Positions 1 through 8,545 of a DNA stretch of 64,000 nt are shown one piece after another. Each line of letters starts with the position of its first letter. Within the stretch, counting starts at the first letter, position 1. Origin of the DNA: Neptunomonas marina (GTDB taxonomy: Bacteria > Pseudomonadota > Gammaproteobacteria > Pseudomonadales > Balneatricaceae). A model generated the notes under the pieces. The model was not told the origin of the DNA. It did not search any database and worked only from the letters and a program-made list of their open reading frames with translations. The stretch is from NCBI RefSeq assembly GCF_004005935.1, contig NZ_SACQ01000001.1, positions 837,485 through 901,484 of the forward strand, in the 5' to 3' direction. A program made the position numbers and the translations under genes.

Positions 1-706
1 GGATAGATTTCACATAGATGCGTGTCGGCTCCATCAGAGCGTTGCCGAGTGTTGTGCCATCGATTGATTGCTCAAGATCAGCATCAGCAACTTCAAGAAT
101 CTTACGGATCAATGAGTAGCCGTTTGAGTGGGGACCGGAGGATTTAAGGCCGATTAGCGTATCGCCTGCAGCAACTTTAGAACCGTCGATGATCTCTGAC
201 TTCTCAACCACACCTGTGCAGAAGCCTGCGAGGTCATAGTCGTCGCCATCGTACATGCCAGGCATCTCGGCCGTTTCACCACCCACTAGCGCTGCGCCTG
301 CAAGCTCGCAGCCTTTACCAATACCTGTGACCACGTCTGCGGCAGTATCCACGTTCAGCTTGCCTGTTGCGTAGTAATCTAGGAAGAACAGCGGCTCTGC
401 GCCGGCAACAACAAGGTCATTCACGCACATGGCAACCAAGTCGATACCGATCGTGTCATGTTTGCCAAGGTCCATTGCTAGGCGCAATTTTGTGCCCACA
501 CCATCAGTACCTGATACCAAAACGGGTTGCTTGTAACCTGCTGGGATTTCACACAGTGCACCGAAGCCTCCAAGACCACCCATCACCTCCGGGCGAGCAG
601 TGCGTTTTGCAACGCCTTTAATGCGATCAACAAGCGCGTTGCCTGCATCAATATCAACACCGGCATCTTTGTAGCTTAGGGACGTTTTGTCAGAACCTGT
701 AGACAT
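1..706 (-). CDS. purM: Phosphoribosylformylglycinamidine cyclo-ligase (AIR synthase), partial
   Basis: This gene converts FGAM to AIR with ATP in purine biosynthesis and acts in the cytosol. The minus-strand reading begins [20 protein letters not shown] and continues through the family signatures [37 protein letters not shown] and [11 protein letters not shown]. About 235 of the usual ~345 residues are present. The C-terminal part lies beyond base 1, so the gene is cut by the window and not broken. The ATG at 704-706 opens the reading. It is divergent from perM-hda, an arrangement common in gammaproteobacteria. No clear PurR-type palindrome was seen in the 707-948 gap. The identification is secure. 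Confidence 0.96.
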   Translation of the reverse strand, partial: MSTGSDKTSLSYKDAGVDIDAGNALVDRIKGVAKRTARPEVMGGLGGFGALCEIPAGYKQPVLVSGTDGVGTKLRLAMDLGKHDTIGIDLVAMCVNDLVVAGAEPLFFLDYYATGKLNVDTAADVVTGIGKGCELAGAALVGGETAEMPGMYDGDDYDLAGFCTGVVEKSEIIDGSKVAAGDTLIGLKSSGPHSNGYSLIRKILEVADADLEQSIDGTTLGNALMEPTRIYVKSI

Positions 707-948
707 GGACTCTCAACCTTATCAAACGGAAAATGCACCGCGCATCGGAGCGCTTTTGGCTTGCGATGGCAGCGTTTAAAAAATTAGGCGCTATTTTAAC
801 AGGTTGCGGGTATGCCCGCTATGCAAGTGAATACATAAAATGGCCGGCTCCGATACGCTAGGTAAGATCAGTGAAGCGGCTATAAGTAGGTGATATATCG
901 TTTAAACGTGTTACCCTTCGCGACAACTGATCAGTGGAGTTTGTAAAC

Positions 949-2082
949 GTGGGTATGGATAGTGTTTTTACATCGCAAAAATGGTTTTTGCTGATTGTTG
1001 TGGCCGCAGTATCGTTTTTGTTCTATCTGCTTGGGCCGATACTGTCGCCATTTTTAGTGGGAGCCCTGCTCGCCTATCTTACAGACCCCATGGCCGATCG
1101 CCTTGAAGAGATGGGCGCGTCGCGCACATCGGCGGTGATTATCGTCTTTATTGTGCTGGGCGCTTTCTTCTCATTAGCTGTCTTGATGGTGTTACCGAAG
1201 TTAGGCCAGCAGATTCAGCTGATGATGCAACAGATCCCACAAGTGATTGATCTTTTTGAGAATAAGGTCTTCCCTGCGCTACAAACCTACCTAGGAACAG
1301 ATGCCCAAATCGGTGACTTCAGCATGATTAAAACGCTGATTGCAGGCAACTGGGAAGAGACCGGCAATATAATGACGCAGCTTGCCAAATCTGTGACTAA
1401 GTCCAGTTTGGCGGTAATGGGCTGGATCGCGAACCTGCTTCTCATTCCTGTTGTGACCTTTTATCTGTTGCGTGACTGGGATGTGATGATGGCCAAAATT
1501 GGCCGACTACTGCCGCGCAACATCGAGCCTAAAGTGACGATGCTTGCAACAGAAAGTGATGAGGTGCTGGGTGCCTTCATCAAAGGTCAGCTGTTAGTTA
1601 TGTTGGCGCTGGGTACAGTTTACGCGGTTGGCTTGTGGCTAGTGGGTGTGAACCTTGCGCTACTACTCGGTATGTTGGCGGGCCTTGCGAGTATCGTGCC
1701 TTATATGGGCTTTATCGTGGGTATTGTGGCTTCTGGCGTAGCCGCCTATATGCAGTTCCAAGACCCAATTATTTTGGTTTGGGTGGGTGTAGTATTTGGT
1801 ATCGGCCAAGCGCTTGAAGGGATGGTGTTAACGCCGTTGTTGGTTGGCGACCGGATTGGCTTGCATCCGGTTGCGGTGATTTTTGCGATTATGGCGGGTG
1901 GTCAACTATTTGGTTTTGTTGGGATTTTGATTGCACTACCCGTTGCTGCCGTAATTATGGTATTTTTGCGTCATCTGCACGATGGTTATAAAAGAAGCCA
2001 TCTTTATGGTTCGGAAAAGGTGGAACCACCTGAAGATGAGCCAGAGTACGAACAGGAAAATATCGTTAATGAACAGCACTAA
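949..2082 (+). CDS. perM: AI-2E family transporter / PerM-like membrane protein
   Basis: This is a polytopic inner-membrane protein of the AI-2E exporter (PerM/TqsA) family. Many members are putative permeases whose substrate is unknown. Hydrophobic segments lie near residues 10-45, 60-85, 150-170 and in a dense C-terminal cluster ending with the family-typical GLHPVAVIFAIMAGGQLFG stretch. An acidic tail (EPPEDEPEYEQEN) follows. The reading is open from a GTG at 934. A GGAG at 936-939 fits a GTG start at 949, and ATG 955 is also possible. It overlaps hda by 14 bp, suggesting co-transcription. The family is certain and the substrate is not. Confidence 0.88.
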   Translation: MGMDSVFTSQKWFLLIVVAAVSFLFYLLGPILSPFLVGALLAYLTDPMADRLEEMGASRTSAVIIVFIVLGAFFSLAVLMVLPKLGQQIQLMMQQIPQVIDLFENKVFPALQTYLGTDAQIGDFSMIKTLIAGNWEETGNIMTQLAKSVTKSSLAVMGWIANLLLIPVVTFYLLRDWDVMMAKIGRLLPRNIEPKVTMLATESDEVLGAFIKGQLLVMLALGTVYAVGLWLVGVNLALLLGMLAGLASIVPYMGFIVGIVASGVAAYMQFQDPIILVWVGVVFGIGQALEGMVLTPLLVGDRIGLHPVAVIFAIMAGGQLFGFVGILIALPVAAVIMVFLRHLHDGYKRSHLYGSEKVEPPEDEPEYEQENIVNEQH

Positions 2083-2776
2083 TGCACCGCAACAGTTACC
2101 GTTGGGTGTGTCGCTCAGAGATGAGGCGCGTTTTGAGAATTACCAAGTAGGGGATAACGGCCTTGCTTGCGGTATGATTCGCCAAGCCGCTGTTGGCGAG
2201 GGAGAGCAGTTTCTTTATGTTTGGGGCAGCGAGGGCGTTGGTTGCTCGCACCTGCTGCAAGCCGCTTGTCATGTTGCAGAGCCACTTCGCCGTCCCGCCG
2301 TTTACCTGCCCATGAGTGAAATTATCCACTTAAGCCCAGTCATTCTAGAGGGGATGGAGCATCTGAGCTTAGTGTGTATCGACGATATTCAGTTGATCGC
2401 AGGGCACGGGGTTTGGGAAGAGGCGGTATTTCATCTATTCAACCGAATTCGCCAAGAAAACAACACACTGATCGTCGGTGGTAATGCGGCGCCGCGGCAG
2501 TTGCCGATCGCGCTACCTGATTTGGTTTCCAGACTGAGCTGGGGTGTTGTATTCCAGTTACTACCGCTGGATGATGAAAACAAAATTGAAGCGATCAAGC
2601 TACGTGCTAATCTGCGTGGCTTTAAATTGCCTGATGATGTTGCCAAATACCTCGTACACCATGCCAGCCGCAGCATGAATGACCTATGCCAAATGCTGGA
2701 TCACCTTGATAAAGCGTCCCTCACGGCGCAGCGTAAAGTGACGATCCCGTTTATTAAACAAGAGATGGGGTGGTAA
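2069..2776 (+). CDS. hda: DnaA regulatory inactivator Hda
   Basis: Hda is a DnaA-paralogous AAA+ protein that works with the beta-clamp to stimulate DnaA-ATP hydrolysis and prevent over-initiation. The N-terminus carries a QLPLGVSLRD clamp-binding-type motif (residues 7-16). Then come the Walker-A-like WGSEGVGCSHLLQA, the Walker-B-like LVCIDDIQLI, and the Hda/DnaA helical lid ending in MNDLCQMLDHLDKASL. Length is 235 aa, typical for Hda. The ATG at 2069 was chosen because MNSTNAPQQLPLGV matches the usual N-terminus and AGGAAA lies upstream. An open reading extends to 1982 but only overlaps perM. A TTG-started pseudouridine synthase gene follows after 7 bp. Confidence 0.93.
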   Translation: MNSTNAPQQLPLGVSLRDEARFENYQVGDNGLACGMIRQAAVGEGEQFLYVWGSEGVGCSHLLQAACHVAEPLRRPAVYLPMSEIIHLSPVILEGMEHLSLVCIDDIQLIAGHGVWEEAVFHLFNRIRQENNTLIVGGNAAPRQLPIALPDLVSRLSWGVVFQLLPLDDENKIEAIKLRANLRGFKLPDDVAKYLVHHASRSMNDLCQMLDHLDKASLTAQRKVTIPFIKQEMGW

Positions 2777-2783
2777 AACCGCG

Positions 2784-3479
2784 TTGCGAGCATCAAGCGC
2801 TTTTTCTGTTGTAGGCGACCATCCCGATTTCGTTGTTATCGATAAGCCGCCGGGCATCTCCTTCCATAAAGATGACAATGACACTGGGCTAGTGATGCAA
2901 GTGTCGGAGCAGCTCGGATGTGAGCTATTCCCGGTTCATCGCCTTGATAAAGTGACATCTGGTTTGTTGCTGTTAGCGAAAAGCTCGGCGGCAGCTTCGT
3001 TGCTTTCTGCTGCCTTCGCAGAGCGACGGGTTGATAAATTCTATCTTGCTATTAGCGATAGAAAACCCAAAAAGAAACAGGCGATCATCATCGGAGATAT
3101 GGTTAAAGCGCGACGCGGTTGTTGGAAGCTCACAAAAACGCGCGACAACCCTGCTGTTTCACGCATTGTTAGCGGTGCCTTGATTGCAGGAAAACGTTTG
3201 TACTGTATCCGCCCCGCAACTGGTAAAACGCATCAAATTCGGGTGGCGTTAAAGAGTATTGGCGCGCCGATCTGTGGCGATCTTGCATACGGTGGTACGC
3301 CGGCAGACCGCGCTTACCTTCACGCATGGCAGTTGCACTTTAACTATTTGGGCGAACCCTATACTTTTCGTGCTGACCCAACAGTTGGCGAACTCTTTTC
3401 TGGTGGCGCGCTTGATACGCTATTAGAGAGCTGGGCGCAGCCAAATGCGCTGAGCTGGCCCGGAAAAATGAAGGACTAA
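2784..3479 (+). CDS. RluA-family pseudouridine synthase
   Basis: This is a pseudouridine synthase of the RluA superfamily, in the compact group lacking an S4 domain (231 aa). The catalytic signature HRLDKVTSGLLLLAKS contains the expected Asp, and the C-terminal RPATGKTHQIRVALKSIGAPICGD motif is characteristic. The RNA target (rRNA or tRNA) cannot be assigned. No ATG is available near the 5' end. The TTG at 2784, about 11 bases after GGGGTGG, is the only reasonable start, and the next internal Met lies inside the catalytic domain. The gene is packed 7 bp after hda and 5 bp before the next small gene, which suggests one operon. Confidence 0.87.
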   Translation: MRASSAFSVVGDHPDFVVIDKPPGISFHKDDNDTGLVMQVSEQLGCELFPVHRLDKVTSGLLLLAKSSAAASLLSAAFAERRVDKFYLAISDRKPKKKQAIIIGDMVKARRGCWKLTKTRDNPAVSRIVSGALIAGKRLYCIRPATGKTHQIRVALKSIGAPICGDLAYGGTPADRAYLHAWQLHFNYLGEPYTFRADPTVGELFSGGALDTLLESWAQPNALSWPGKMKD

Positions 3480-3484
3480 ACAGA

Positions 3485-3703
3485 ATGACACAATCAGAAC
3501 GTATTGAACGCGATTTCACCGCGCGTGATAGTGAAGAGCAGCAAGCGTTTTTGCAGCAAACGTGGTGTGATAACTGCCAAGCTGCTGACCTTGGTATGCA
3601 CACCCCCATCGAATATGAGATCGAAGGCACGATCTTCGTCGAGGGGCGCTGCAGCCGCTGTGGTGAGCCTGTTTACACTGAACTAACCGATGATGACATT
3701 TAG
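3485..3703 (+). CDS. Small CxxC...CxxC protein, putative zinc ribbon
   Basis: A 72-residue acidic protein that I do not recognise as a named family. It has two cysteine pairs, TWCDNCQ near residues 27-31 and GRCSRCGEP near 56-62, spaced as in a zinc ribbon. It has no signal peptide or membrane segment. It lies 5 bp after the pseudouridine synthase gene and 13 bp before tcdA, so it is probably a translated member of this RNA-modification run. Metal binding is inferred from the cysteine pattern only. Confidence 0.75.
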   Translation: MTQSERIERDFTARDSEEQQAFLQQTWCDNCQAADLGMHTPIEYEIEGTIFVEGRCSRCGEPVYTELTDDDI

Positions 3704-3716
3704 TTAAGAGAGTCCC

Positions 3717-4496
3717 ATGAGTGTAGATCTGCGTTTTGGTGGCATTGTCCGATTATATGGCGAAGATGCGTTTGCTGCGTTTCAGAATGCACATGTGTGT
3801 GTCATCGGTATTGGAGGCGTTGGATCATGGGTTGCTGAGGCGCTAGCGCGCTCTGGCATCGGTGAGATTACCCTCATCGACCAAGATGATGTATGCGAGA
3901 CGAACATCAACCGTCAGATCCACGCAGTCACTGATACCGTGGGCCGCGATAAAAACACTGTCATGGCGGAGCGTATATACGGCATTAATCCTGAGTGCTT
4001 GGTGCATGAAGAAGCGTGCTTTATCTCCAAAGAGAATGTCGCAGAGCTTATTGATGATCGCTTCGATTATGTCATTGATGCTATCGATAGCGTTAAAGAT
4101 AAAGCAGCTGTCATCGCTCATTGTCGTCGGAATAAGGTTCCTGTCGTGACCGTGGGCGGAGCGGGTGGACAGGTCGATCCAACTGCCGTGACTGTGGTTG
4201 ATCTTTCCAAAACGTATAATGATCCGTTGGCTGCAAAAACACGCTCCTTTTTACGCCGGCATTATGGTTTTAACAAGACCGGTAAGAAGTTCTCGGTTGA
4301 GTGTGTTTTCTCAACAGAACAGCTGAAGTATCCTCAGCCTGATGGCTCGGTGTGCAATCAAAAAACGGTAACCGACGGTCAAACACGCCTTGATTGCAGT
4401 GGTGGTTTTGGTGCCGCTACTGTCGTCACAGCGACCTTCGGCATGATCGCCGCGTCACGGGCATTAAATCGCATAGCTGAGCGCGCTAAGGCTTGA
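3717..4496 (+). CDS. tcdA: tRNA threonylcarbamoyladenosine dehydratase
   Basis: TcdA (CsdL) is an E1/ThiF-like ATP-dependent enzyme. It cyclises t6A at position 37 of ANN-decoding tRNAs to the hydantoin form ct6A. The family features are visible: RFGGIVRLYGEDAFAAFQNA at the N-terminus, the nucleotide-binding loop VIGIGGVGSWVAEALARSG, the DQDDVCETNINRQ adenylation motif, and a C-terminal GAATVVTATFGMIAAS helix. Length (259 aa) is normal. The ATG at 3717 follows an AGAG-rich ribosome-binding region. A tRNA-modification enzyme after a pseudouridine synthase fits an RNA-modification operon. Confidence 0.95.
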   Translation: MSVDLRFGGIVRLYGEDAFAAFQNAHVCVIGIGGVGSWVAEALARSGIGEITLIDQDDVCETNINRQIHAVTDTVGRDKNTVMAERIYGINPECLVHEEACFISKENVAELIDDRFDYVIDAIDSVKDKAAVIAHCRRNKVPVVTVGGAGGQVDPTAVTVVDLSKTYNDPLAAKTRSFLRRHYGFNKTGKKFSVECVFSTEQLKYPQPDGSVCNQKTVTDGQTRLDCSGGFGAATVVTATFGMIAASRALNRIAERAKA

Positions 4497-4621
4497 ATTA
4501 GCCTTTTACAAAGCACCAGATTTCGAGCTATCCTTTAGTTGTAGTTAGTTGTGAGCTAAGCAATGCCTGACAAGCCGCTTTATGTTTAGCGCCTCATGTT
4601 ACGAGCAGAAGGCAAGCGGAT

Positions 4622-5542
4622 ATGCTAAGACCACTTCAACCTCTTATGGCACCCTCGCAGAGCGGCTTTGGTGCACGCCTGCAGAGTGGCCTAACCTCAC
4701 AGGAACCTGCCAACGAGGCACAAACCCCACTGGTCACCTCTGAAGAGCTGAAACTGCTGAAAGAGTGGCCAGTAGAGAACCTCACAGACATTCTCAATCT
4801 ACCGGATGCTGCGTTAGATACGACCGCAGATGACTACCTCGCGTTTCATGAGCAAGCGGGGCGAATGTTCGAAACCATCGTGCCACTGATGAAAGATAAC
4901 GCTGCAACAATACGCTTTGGTGTAGGCGGCGCGTCTTGGGATATTGGGATCCCTTTTGATCTTGATCGGGCAGCCCTTAATAACCGTTGGCGCTACGAGC
5001 GGCCGATTGCGTGCTGGGTACGAAAACATGCTCAAGAGATCGAGGCGATTGCCAAGCTTGGTCGCCCTTACGCGCTCGCTAGCGCCTCGTTAGATGTGCA
5101 AACGATGAGCGGCGTAACCCGTGAAGAAGCTGTTGAAACGGGTTGCTACGCTTCCTATTTGCGCCAAATCTACCTGCGTGCCTTTAATTTATTTGGTATC
5201 AACCCGCTGCCGGTTGAGGAGTTGGGTATTAACGGTATTGATCCTTGGATGCAAATCGTAGCGAGCCCTGCTATCGACCCAACGCGTTGCACCGGACAGC
5301 AGTTGCAGCGCTGGGCGAAAACCCAGTTTTTCACCCTGCATATTCCATTTGAGTGCTACTCGATTTTGGCGGGTTTGCCCAATAGCTTGTCCATTGCTGA
5401 GCGGATGCAGATGTGTGAATGGCGGGTGATCCTAGAGAAAGAACTGTCGCAGGTTTGGTTACAGGGCAATGATAGTGAATGGTTGGAAGCCACACTGAAC
5501 TGTTTGCTTGATCCTGCTAATGCCTCTGCGAGCGCTTCCTAA
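4622..5542 (+). CDS. Hypothetical protein, 306 aa
   Basis: I do not recognise this family. The product is soluble, with no signal peptide and no transmembrane segment. The first ~35 residues are low-complexity (Gln/Ser/Pro-rich), followed by a mostly helical body containing RFGVGGASWDIGIPFDLD and several Trp-rich stretches. It ends in a SASAS tail. The ATG at 4622 follows AGAAGG. The next gene starts 2 bp after its stop, so the three genes 4622-6522 look like one transcript with a UDG-family protein and an MmcQ-like protein. That context hints at nucleic-acid metabolism but does not define a function. Confidence 0.7.
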   Translation: MLRPLQPLMAPSQSGFGARLQSGLTSQEPANEAQTPLVTSEELKLLKEWPVENLTDILNLPDAALDTTADDYLAFHEQAGRMFETIVPLMKDNAATIRFGVGGASWDIGIPFDLDRAALNNRWRYERPIACWVRKHAQEIEAIAKLGRPYALASASLDVQTMSGVTREEAVETGCYASYLRQIYLRAFNLFGINPLPVEELGINGIDPWMQIVASPAIDPTRCTGQQLQRWAKTQFFTLHIPFECYSILAGLPNSLSIAERMQMCEWRVILEKELSQVWLQGNDSEWLEATLNCLLDPANASASAS

Positions 5543-5544
5543 CG

Positions 5545-6114
5545 TTGACTACGCTTGAGAACGTTAAGCGGTGCACGGTGTGCGCCGCTCAACTACCCAA
5601 TCCACCTAAACCGATACTCCAGTTTAATCCAAAGGCTAAAATACTGATTGCAGGGCAGGCACCCGGACAGATAGCGCATGATGCGGGTGTACCGTTTCAA
5701 GATGCCAGTGGCGAGCGTTTACGCAGTTGGATGGGGATCACGAAAAATATCTTCTACGATGCAACGCAGGTTGCCATATTGCCCATGGCATTCTGCTATC
5801 CGGGGAGGGGTAAAAGCGGTGATTTAGCACCATCCCCCGAATGTGCGAAGCACTGGCATGCAGCGCTCCTAAGCGAATTAACAGCCTGTGAGCTGATTCT
5901 TGTGGTGGGCAAGTATGCAATGCGCTATCACCTTGGTATCGTTAACCCTGCTGTCACTTCGGTTGTTGCTGATTGGAACTATGTGGGCAACTGCTATTTT
6001 CCGCTGCCCCATCCAAGTCCGCGCAACAATATCTGGCTGCGCCGCAACCCATGGTTTGAAGAGCGCTGCGTTCCGTTATTGCAGAATCGAGTACGTAGTA
6101 TACTTGAGTATTAG
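5545..6114 (+). CDS. Uracil-DNA glycosylase family protein
   Basis: A 189-aa member of the uracil-DNA glycosylase superfamily. It carries a motif-A-like GQAPGQIAHDAGVPFQDASGERL, an N-terminal CTVC pair, and a C-terminal motif PHPSPRNNIWLRRNPWFE. The superfamily excises uracil or other damaged bases, but whether this subgroup is catalytically active is not evident. The N-terminal CxxC could be half of an iron-sulfur or zinc site. The only start near the 5' end is the TTG at 5545, two bases after the previous stop, consistent with translational coupling. The MmcQ/YjbR gene begins immediately at 6115. Confidence 0.82.
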   Translation: MTTLENVKRCTVCAAQLPNPPKPILQFNPKAKILIAGQAPGQIAHDAGVPFQDASGERLRSWMGITKNIFYDATQVAILPMAFCYPGRGKSGDLAPSPECAKHWHAALLSELTACELILVVGKYAMRYHLGIVNPAVTSVVADWNYVGNCYFPLPHPSPRNNIWLRRNPWFEERCVPLLQNRVRSILEY

Positions 6115-6522
6115 ATGATGAAGCACGATGAACTGTTAACTTATCTTAAAGCGATCCCTGGTAGCGAAGAAACCTTTCCTTTTGGTGCAGATGTACCCGT
6201 GTTTAAAGTCGAGGGTAAGATGTTTGCGTTGGTGGCTAAACGCGAGGGGCGCAGGTTCATCAACCTAAAATGCGATCCTCTCCATGCGGTGGAACTGCGC
6301 GACATATTTACAGCAGTCACAGCGGGTTATCATATGAATAAGAAGCACTGGAATAGCGTGGACCTAGCAGGGGACCTACCCGATGGCGAGCTTCTTCGCC
6401 TAGTGGACCACTCCTATACCTGTGTTGTGCAGGGCCTACCAAAAGCGGCACGTCATCGCTTGTTTTTAGCCCATGGTGAAGAGCGCATTATGCGCGGGCG
6501 CTTACGTGCGCTTAACCAATAG
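6115..6522 (+). CDS. MmcQ/YjbR family protein
   Basis: A 135-aa protein of the MmcQ/YjbR (CyaY-like fold, double-wing DNA-binding) family. It shows the characteristic opening LLTYLKAIPGSEETFPFGADVPVFKVEGKMFAL, the central NLKCDP element and the KKHWNSVDL motif. The molecular role of the family is poorly defined, and DNA binding is a structural inference from YjbR. The start follows directly on the UDG stop codon (TAG-ATG). The last 21 bases overlap tail-to-tail with the DMT exporter on the other strand. Confidence 0.88.
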   Translation: MMKHDELLTYLKAIPGSEETFPFGADVPVFKVEGKMFALVAKREGRRFINLKCDPLHAVELRDIFTAVTAGYHMNKKHWNSVDLAGDLPDGELLRLVDHSYTCVVQGLPKAARHRLFLAHGEERIMRGRLRALNQ

Positions 6523-7353
6523 AAAAGACCAAATCCCTGAAGCGAAGATAATCGCTAGTCCTAACATACTCCACGTATCTGGTAGTTCGCTAAAGAGGAG
6601 TACACCCAACACCACTGCTGCGACTAGCTGCGAATACACGAAAGGGGCGACGACATTTGCATTTAGCCGCCGGTTCGCATCGATGATAATTAGGTTGCCG
6701 AGTGCGGATGCGAGTGAGCTTACCAACACTAAGCCGATGGTAAAGCCGTCTATCTGGGTAGGGAGCATCGACAAGCCTTTAGGCGCGAGCAGCAAACTGC
6801 CAAAGAGTAGTGTTGATAGCAGAATAACGCGCGGCCGGTAGGTGCCAGCGAGCCAGCGATTGGTTACTAGCATACAACCGTAGAGCGTTCCTGCAGCAAG
6901 GGCGAGCAATAGCCCTGAACTCATCCCAAACCCCGGCTTTACCACCAGTAGAACACCGCCGAAGCCTGCAAACAGTAGTAGCGAACGGGCCAGAGTGATC
7001 GGCTCCTTAAGGACGAGAGCAGCCAAAAAATACGCCACAATCGGGCCGATAAAAAATACGCCGAAGACATCACCAATAGGCTCTGTTTTTAACGCTGAAA
7101 GCATGCAACTGATAGCACCAGAAAATAAGCAAGCACGGAACACTAAGCGCCAATTAAAGAGATCACGCCACTCCGTTTTGGTCAGTCGGCTGAAGGGCAG
7201 TAAGCATACAAAGCCCACAGACAGGCGGCTCCACGCGATAAACAGAGGCGACATCCCCCCGATGGCTAAGATCTTACCCGCCGAATCCCCGAGGGGTATT
7301 AAGCTCATGCCGAAAATGATGAAAGCTACTGAAGTCCATCTGAGTTCCTGCAT
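6502..7353 (-). CDS. DMT superfamily (EamA) transporter
   Basis: A 283-aa inner-membrane protein with ten predicted hydrophobic segments arranged as two EamA repeats (drug/metabolite transporter superfamily). The first repeat ends near the FIGPIVAYFLAALVLKEPITLARS motif. The second ends near FVYSQLVAAVVLGVLLFSELPDTWS. Both contain the family-typical Glu/Pro exit motif. The substrate is unknown. Its stop lies inside the end of the MmcQ gene (21-bp antisense overlap), so the two messages share complementary 3' ends. Confidence 0.88.
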   Translation of the reverse strand: MQELRWTSVAFIIFGMSLIPLGDSAGKILAIGGMSPLFIAWSRLSVGFVCLLPFSRLTKTEWRDLFNWRLVFRACLFSGAISCMLSALKTEPIGDVFGVFFIGPIVAYFLAALVLKEPITLARSLLLFAGFGGVLLVVKPGFGMSSGLLLALAAGTLYGCMLVTNRWLAGTYRPRVILLSTLLFGSLLLAPKGLSMLPTQIDGFTIGLVLVSSLASALGNLIIIDANRRLNANVVAPFVYSQLVAAVVLGVLLFSELPDTWSMLGLAIIFASGIWSFLLVKRT

Positions 7354-7495
7354 TCGTTAGGCGTTCCATCGTAAGGTAAGAAGGGGCTGTTGTTTATAAC
7401 CTATCGCTTTGTGATGAGCAAACTCGCACGATGAATAGCGAATAAGGGTATCCACTTATTATTGATGGAATTTTTAGGCAGATTGCAGTATAAAT

Positions 7496-7515
7496 TGACG
7501 TTTACGTTAAGGTCA
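7496..7515. promoter_or_regulatory. 20-bp dyad, MerR/LiuR-like operator in SDR promoter
   Basis: The 20 bases TGACGTTTACGTTAAGGTCA read the same on both strands at 16 of 20 positions. The dyad begins inside a good -35 hexamer (TTGACG, 7495-7500) and runs to the A+T-rich -10 region around 7516-7524. Dyads spanning the -35/-10 spacer are typical of MerR-family regulators. The sequence resembles LiuR-type sites described for branched-chain amino-acid and acyl-CoA degradation genes in gammaproteobacteria. The regulator itself is not in this window. Confidence 0.5.
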
Positions 7516-7545
7516 TAATAAAAGTAATTTAAAAGGACAAACCAC

Positions 7546-8307
7546 ATGCAAATTAAAGGTAGCGTATTTGTTATCACCGGTGGCGCGCGCGGTTTAGGCT
7601 TCGCAATGGCTGAGCATCTAGCTGGTCTTGGCGCAAAACTAGCGTTGATCGATATTAACCAAGATGAACTGGATGCTGGCGTAGCGAAACTAGCTGAAAC
7701 GGGTGCAGAAGCACGTGGTTACCTTTGCAATATCACTGATGAAAAAGCAGTCGAAGATACATTTGCGGGTATTAAAGCGGATTTTGGCCGCTTAGATGGC
7801 TTGGTTAATAACGCGGGCTTAATGCGCGATGGTATGTTGATCAAAGTGAAAAATGGTGAGCTGGTGGGGCGTATGGCGCTTGATCAGTGGAAATCTGTCG
7901 TGGATGTCAATATGACCGGCACATTCCTATGTGGTCGCGAAGCGGCAGGTATTATGGCGTTACAAGGCGATGGCGGTGTCATCATCAATATCTCGTCTGT
8001 GTCGCGCGCAGGCAATATGGGCCAAACCAACTACTCAGCAACGAAAGCTGCTGTAGCCACGATGGTGGTGTCGTGGGCGGGTGAGCTCGCGCGCTTCGGT
8101 ATCCGCACAGGTGGCATTGCACCGGGTGTTATAGCGACCGAAATGACAGCGCAGATGAAGCCTGAAGCGATTGATCGCATGGTGCAAGCGGTACCGCTAA
8201 AGCGCTTAGGCGAGGTAGCCGAGATGGCGCATACTCTGCAATACATTATCGAGAACGACTTCTTCACTGGCCGTGTTGTGGAGATGGATGGCGGCTTACG
8301 TATCTAA
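7546..8307 (+). CDS. SDR family NAD(P)-dependent dehydrogenase
   Basis: A classical short-chain dehydrogenase/reductase of 253 aa. It has the Rossmann loop GGARGLGFAM (residues ~12-21), the NNAG motif, the catalytic Ser in ISSVSRAGN, the YSATK catalytic Tyr/Lys, and the C-terminal GRVVEMDGGLRI typical of FabG/3-hydroxyacyl-CoA dehydrogenase-like enzymes. The Asp in LIDIN at the end of beta-2 suggests NAD(H) preference. The substrate is not certain. The upstream LiuR-like dyad suggests acyl-CoA degradation and not fatty-acid synthesis. It is monocistronic, with AAAAGGA before the ATG. Confidence 0.88.
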   Translation: MQIKGSVFVITGGARGLGFAMAEHLAGLGAKLALIDINQDELDAGVAKLAETGAEARGYLCNITDEKAVEDTFAGIKADFGRLDGLVNNAGLMRDGMLIKVKNGELVGRMALDQWKSVVDVNMTGTFLCGREAAGIMALQGDGGVIINISSVSRAGNMGQTNYSATKAAVATMVVSWAGELARFGIRTGGIAPGVIATEMTAQMKPEAIDRMVQAVPLKRLGEVAEMAHTLQYIIENDFFTGRVVEMDGGLRI

Positions 8308-8319
8308 TCACTTCTCTCT

Positions 8320-8350
8320 ACCGGCTAGGAGCTCTCTTGGCCGGTCTCTC
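8320..8350 (+). terminator. Possible terminator after SDR gene
   Basis: Arms ACCGGC (8320-8325) and GCCGGT (8340-8345) flank a 14-base loop and are followed by a C/T-rich run with TCTTTTC further on. Stem length and T-tract are modest, so this is a plausible but not strong intrinsic terminator. Confidence 0.4.
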
Positions 8351-8461
8351 TTCTCTTTTCACTCCTCTTTTCTAATGCTCTTAAATTTAACACATGAGTA
8401 CCTGCTTACTGTGTGCTTGAGTGTGCGCAATTGGTGAATACTTTTCGCTAAAAAGTCTTAT

Positions 8462-8490
8462 AAATGAAAAAATACAATATTATTTCATTT
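8462..8490. promoter_or_regulatory. Inverted repeat upstream of oxidoreductase-cupin pair
   Basis: AAATGAAA (8462-8469) and TTTCATTT (8483-8490) form an 8-bp inverted repeat with a 13-base A/T-rich spacer, 55-84 bases before the ATG at 8546. Placement and symmetry suit a dimeric repressor site in the promoter. No regulator can be named. Confidence 0.35.
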
Positions 8491-8545
8491 TTGTTTCTCA
8501 TACGCTGGCGGCCTGCTTACACAACAAGAATAACTGAGGTAAAAG

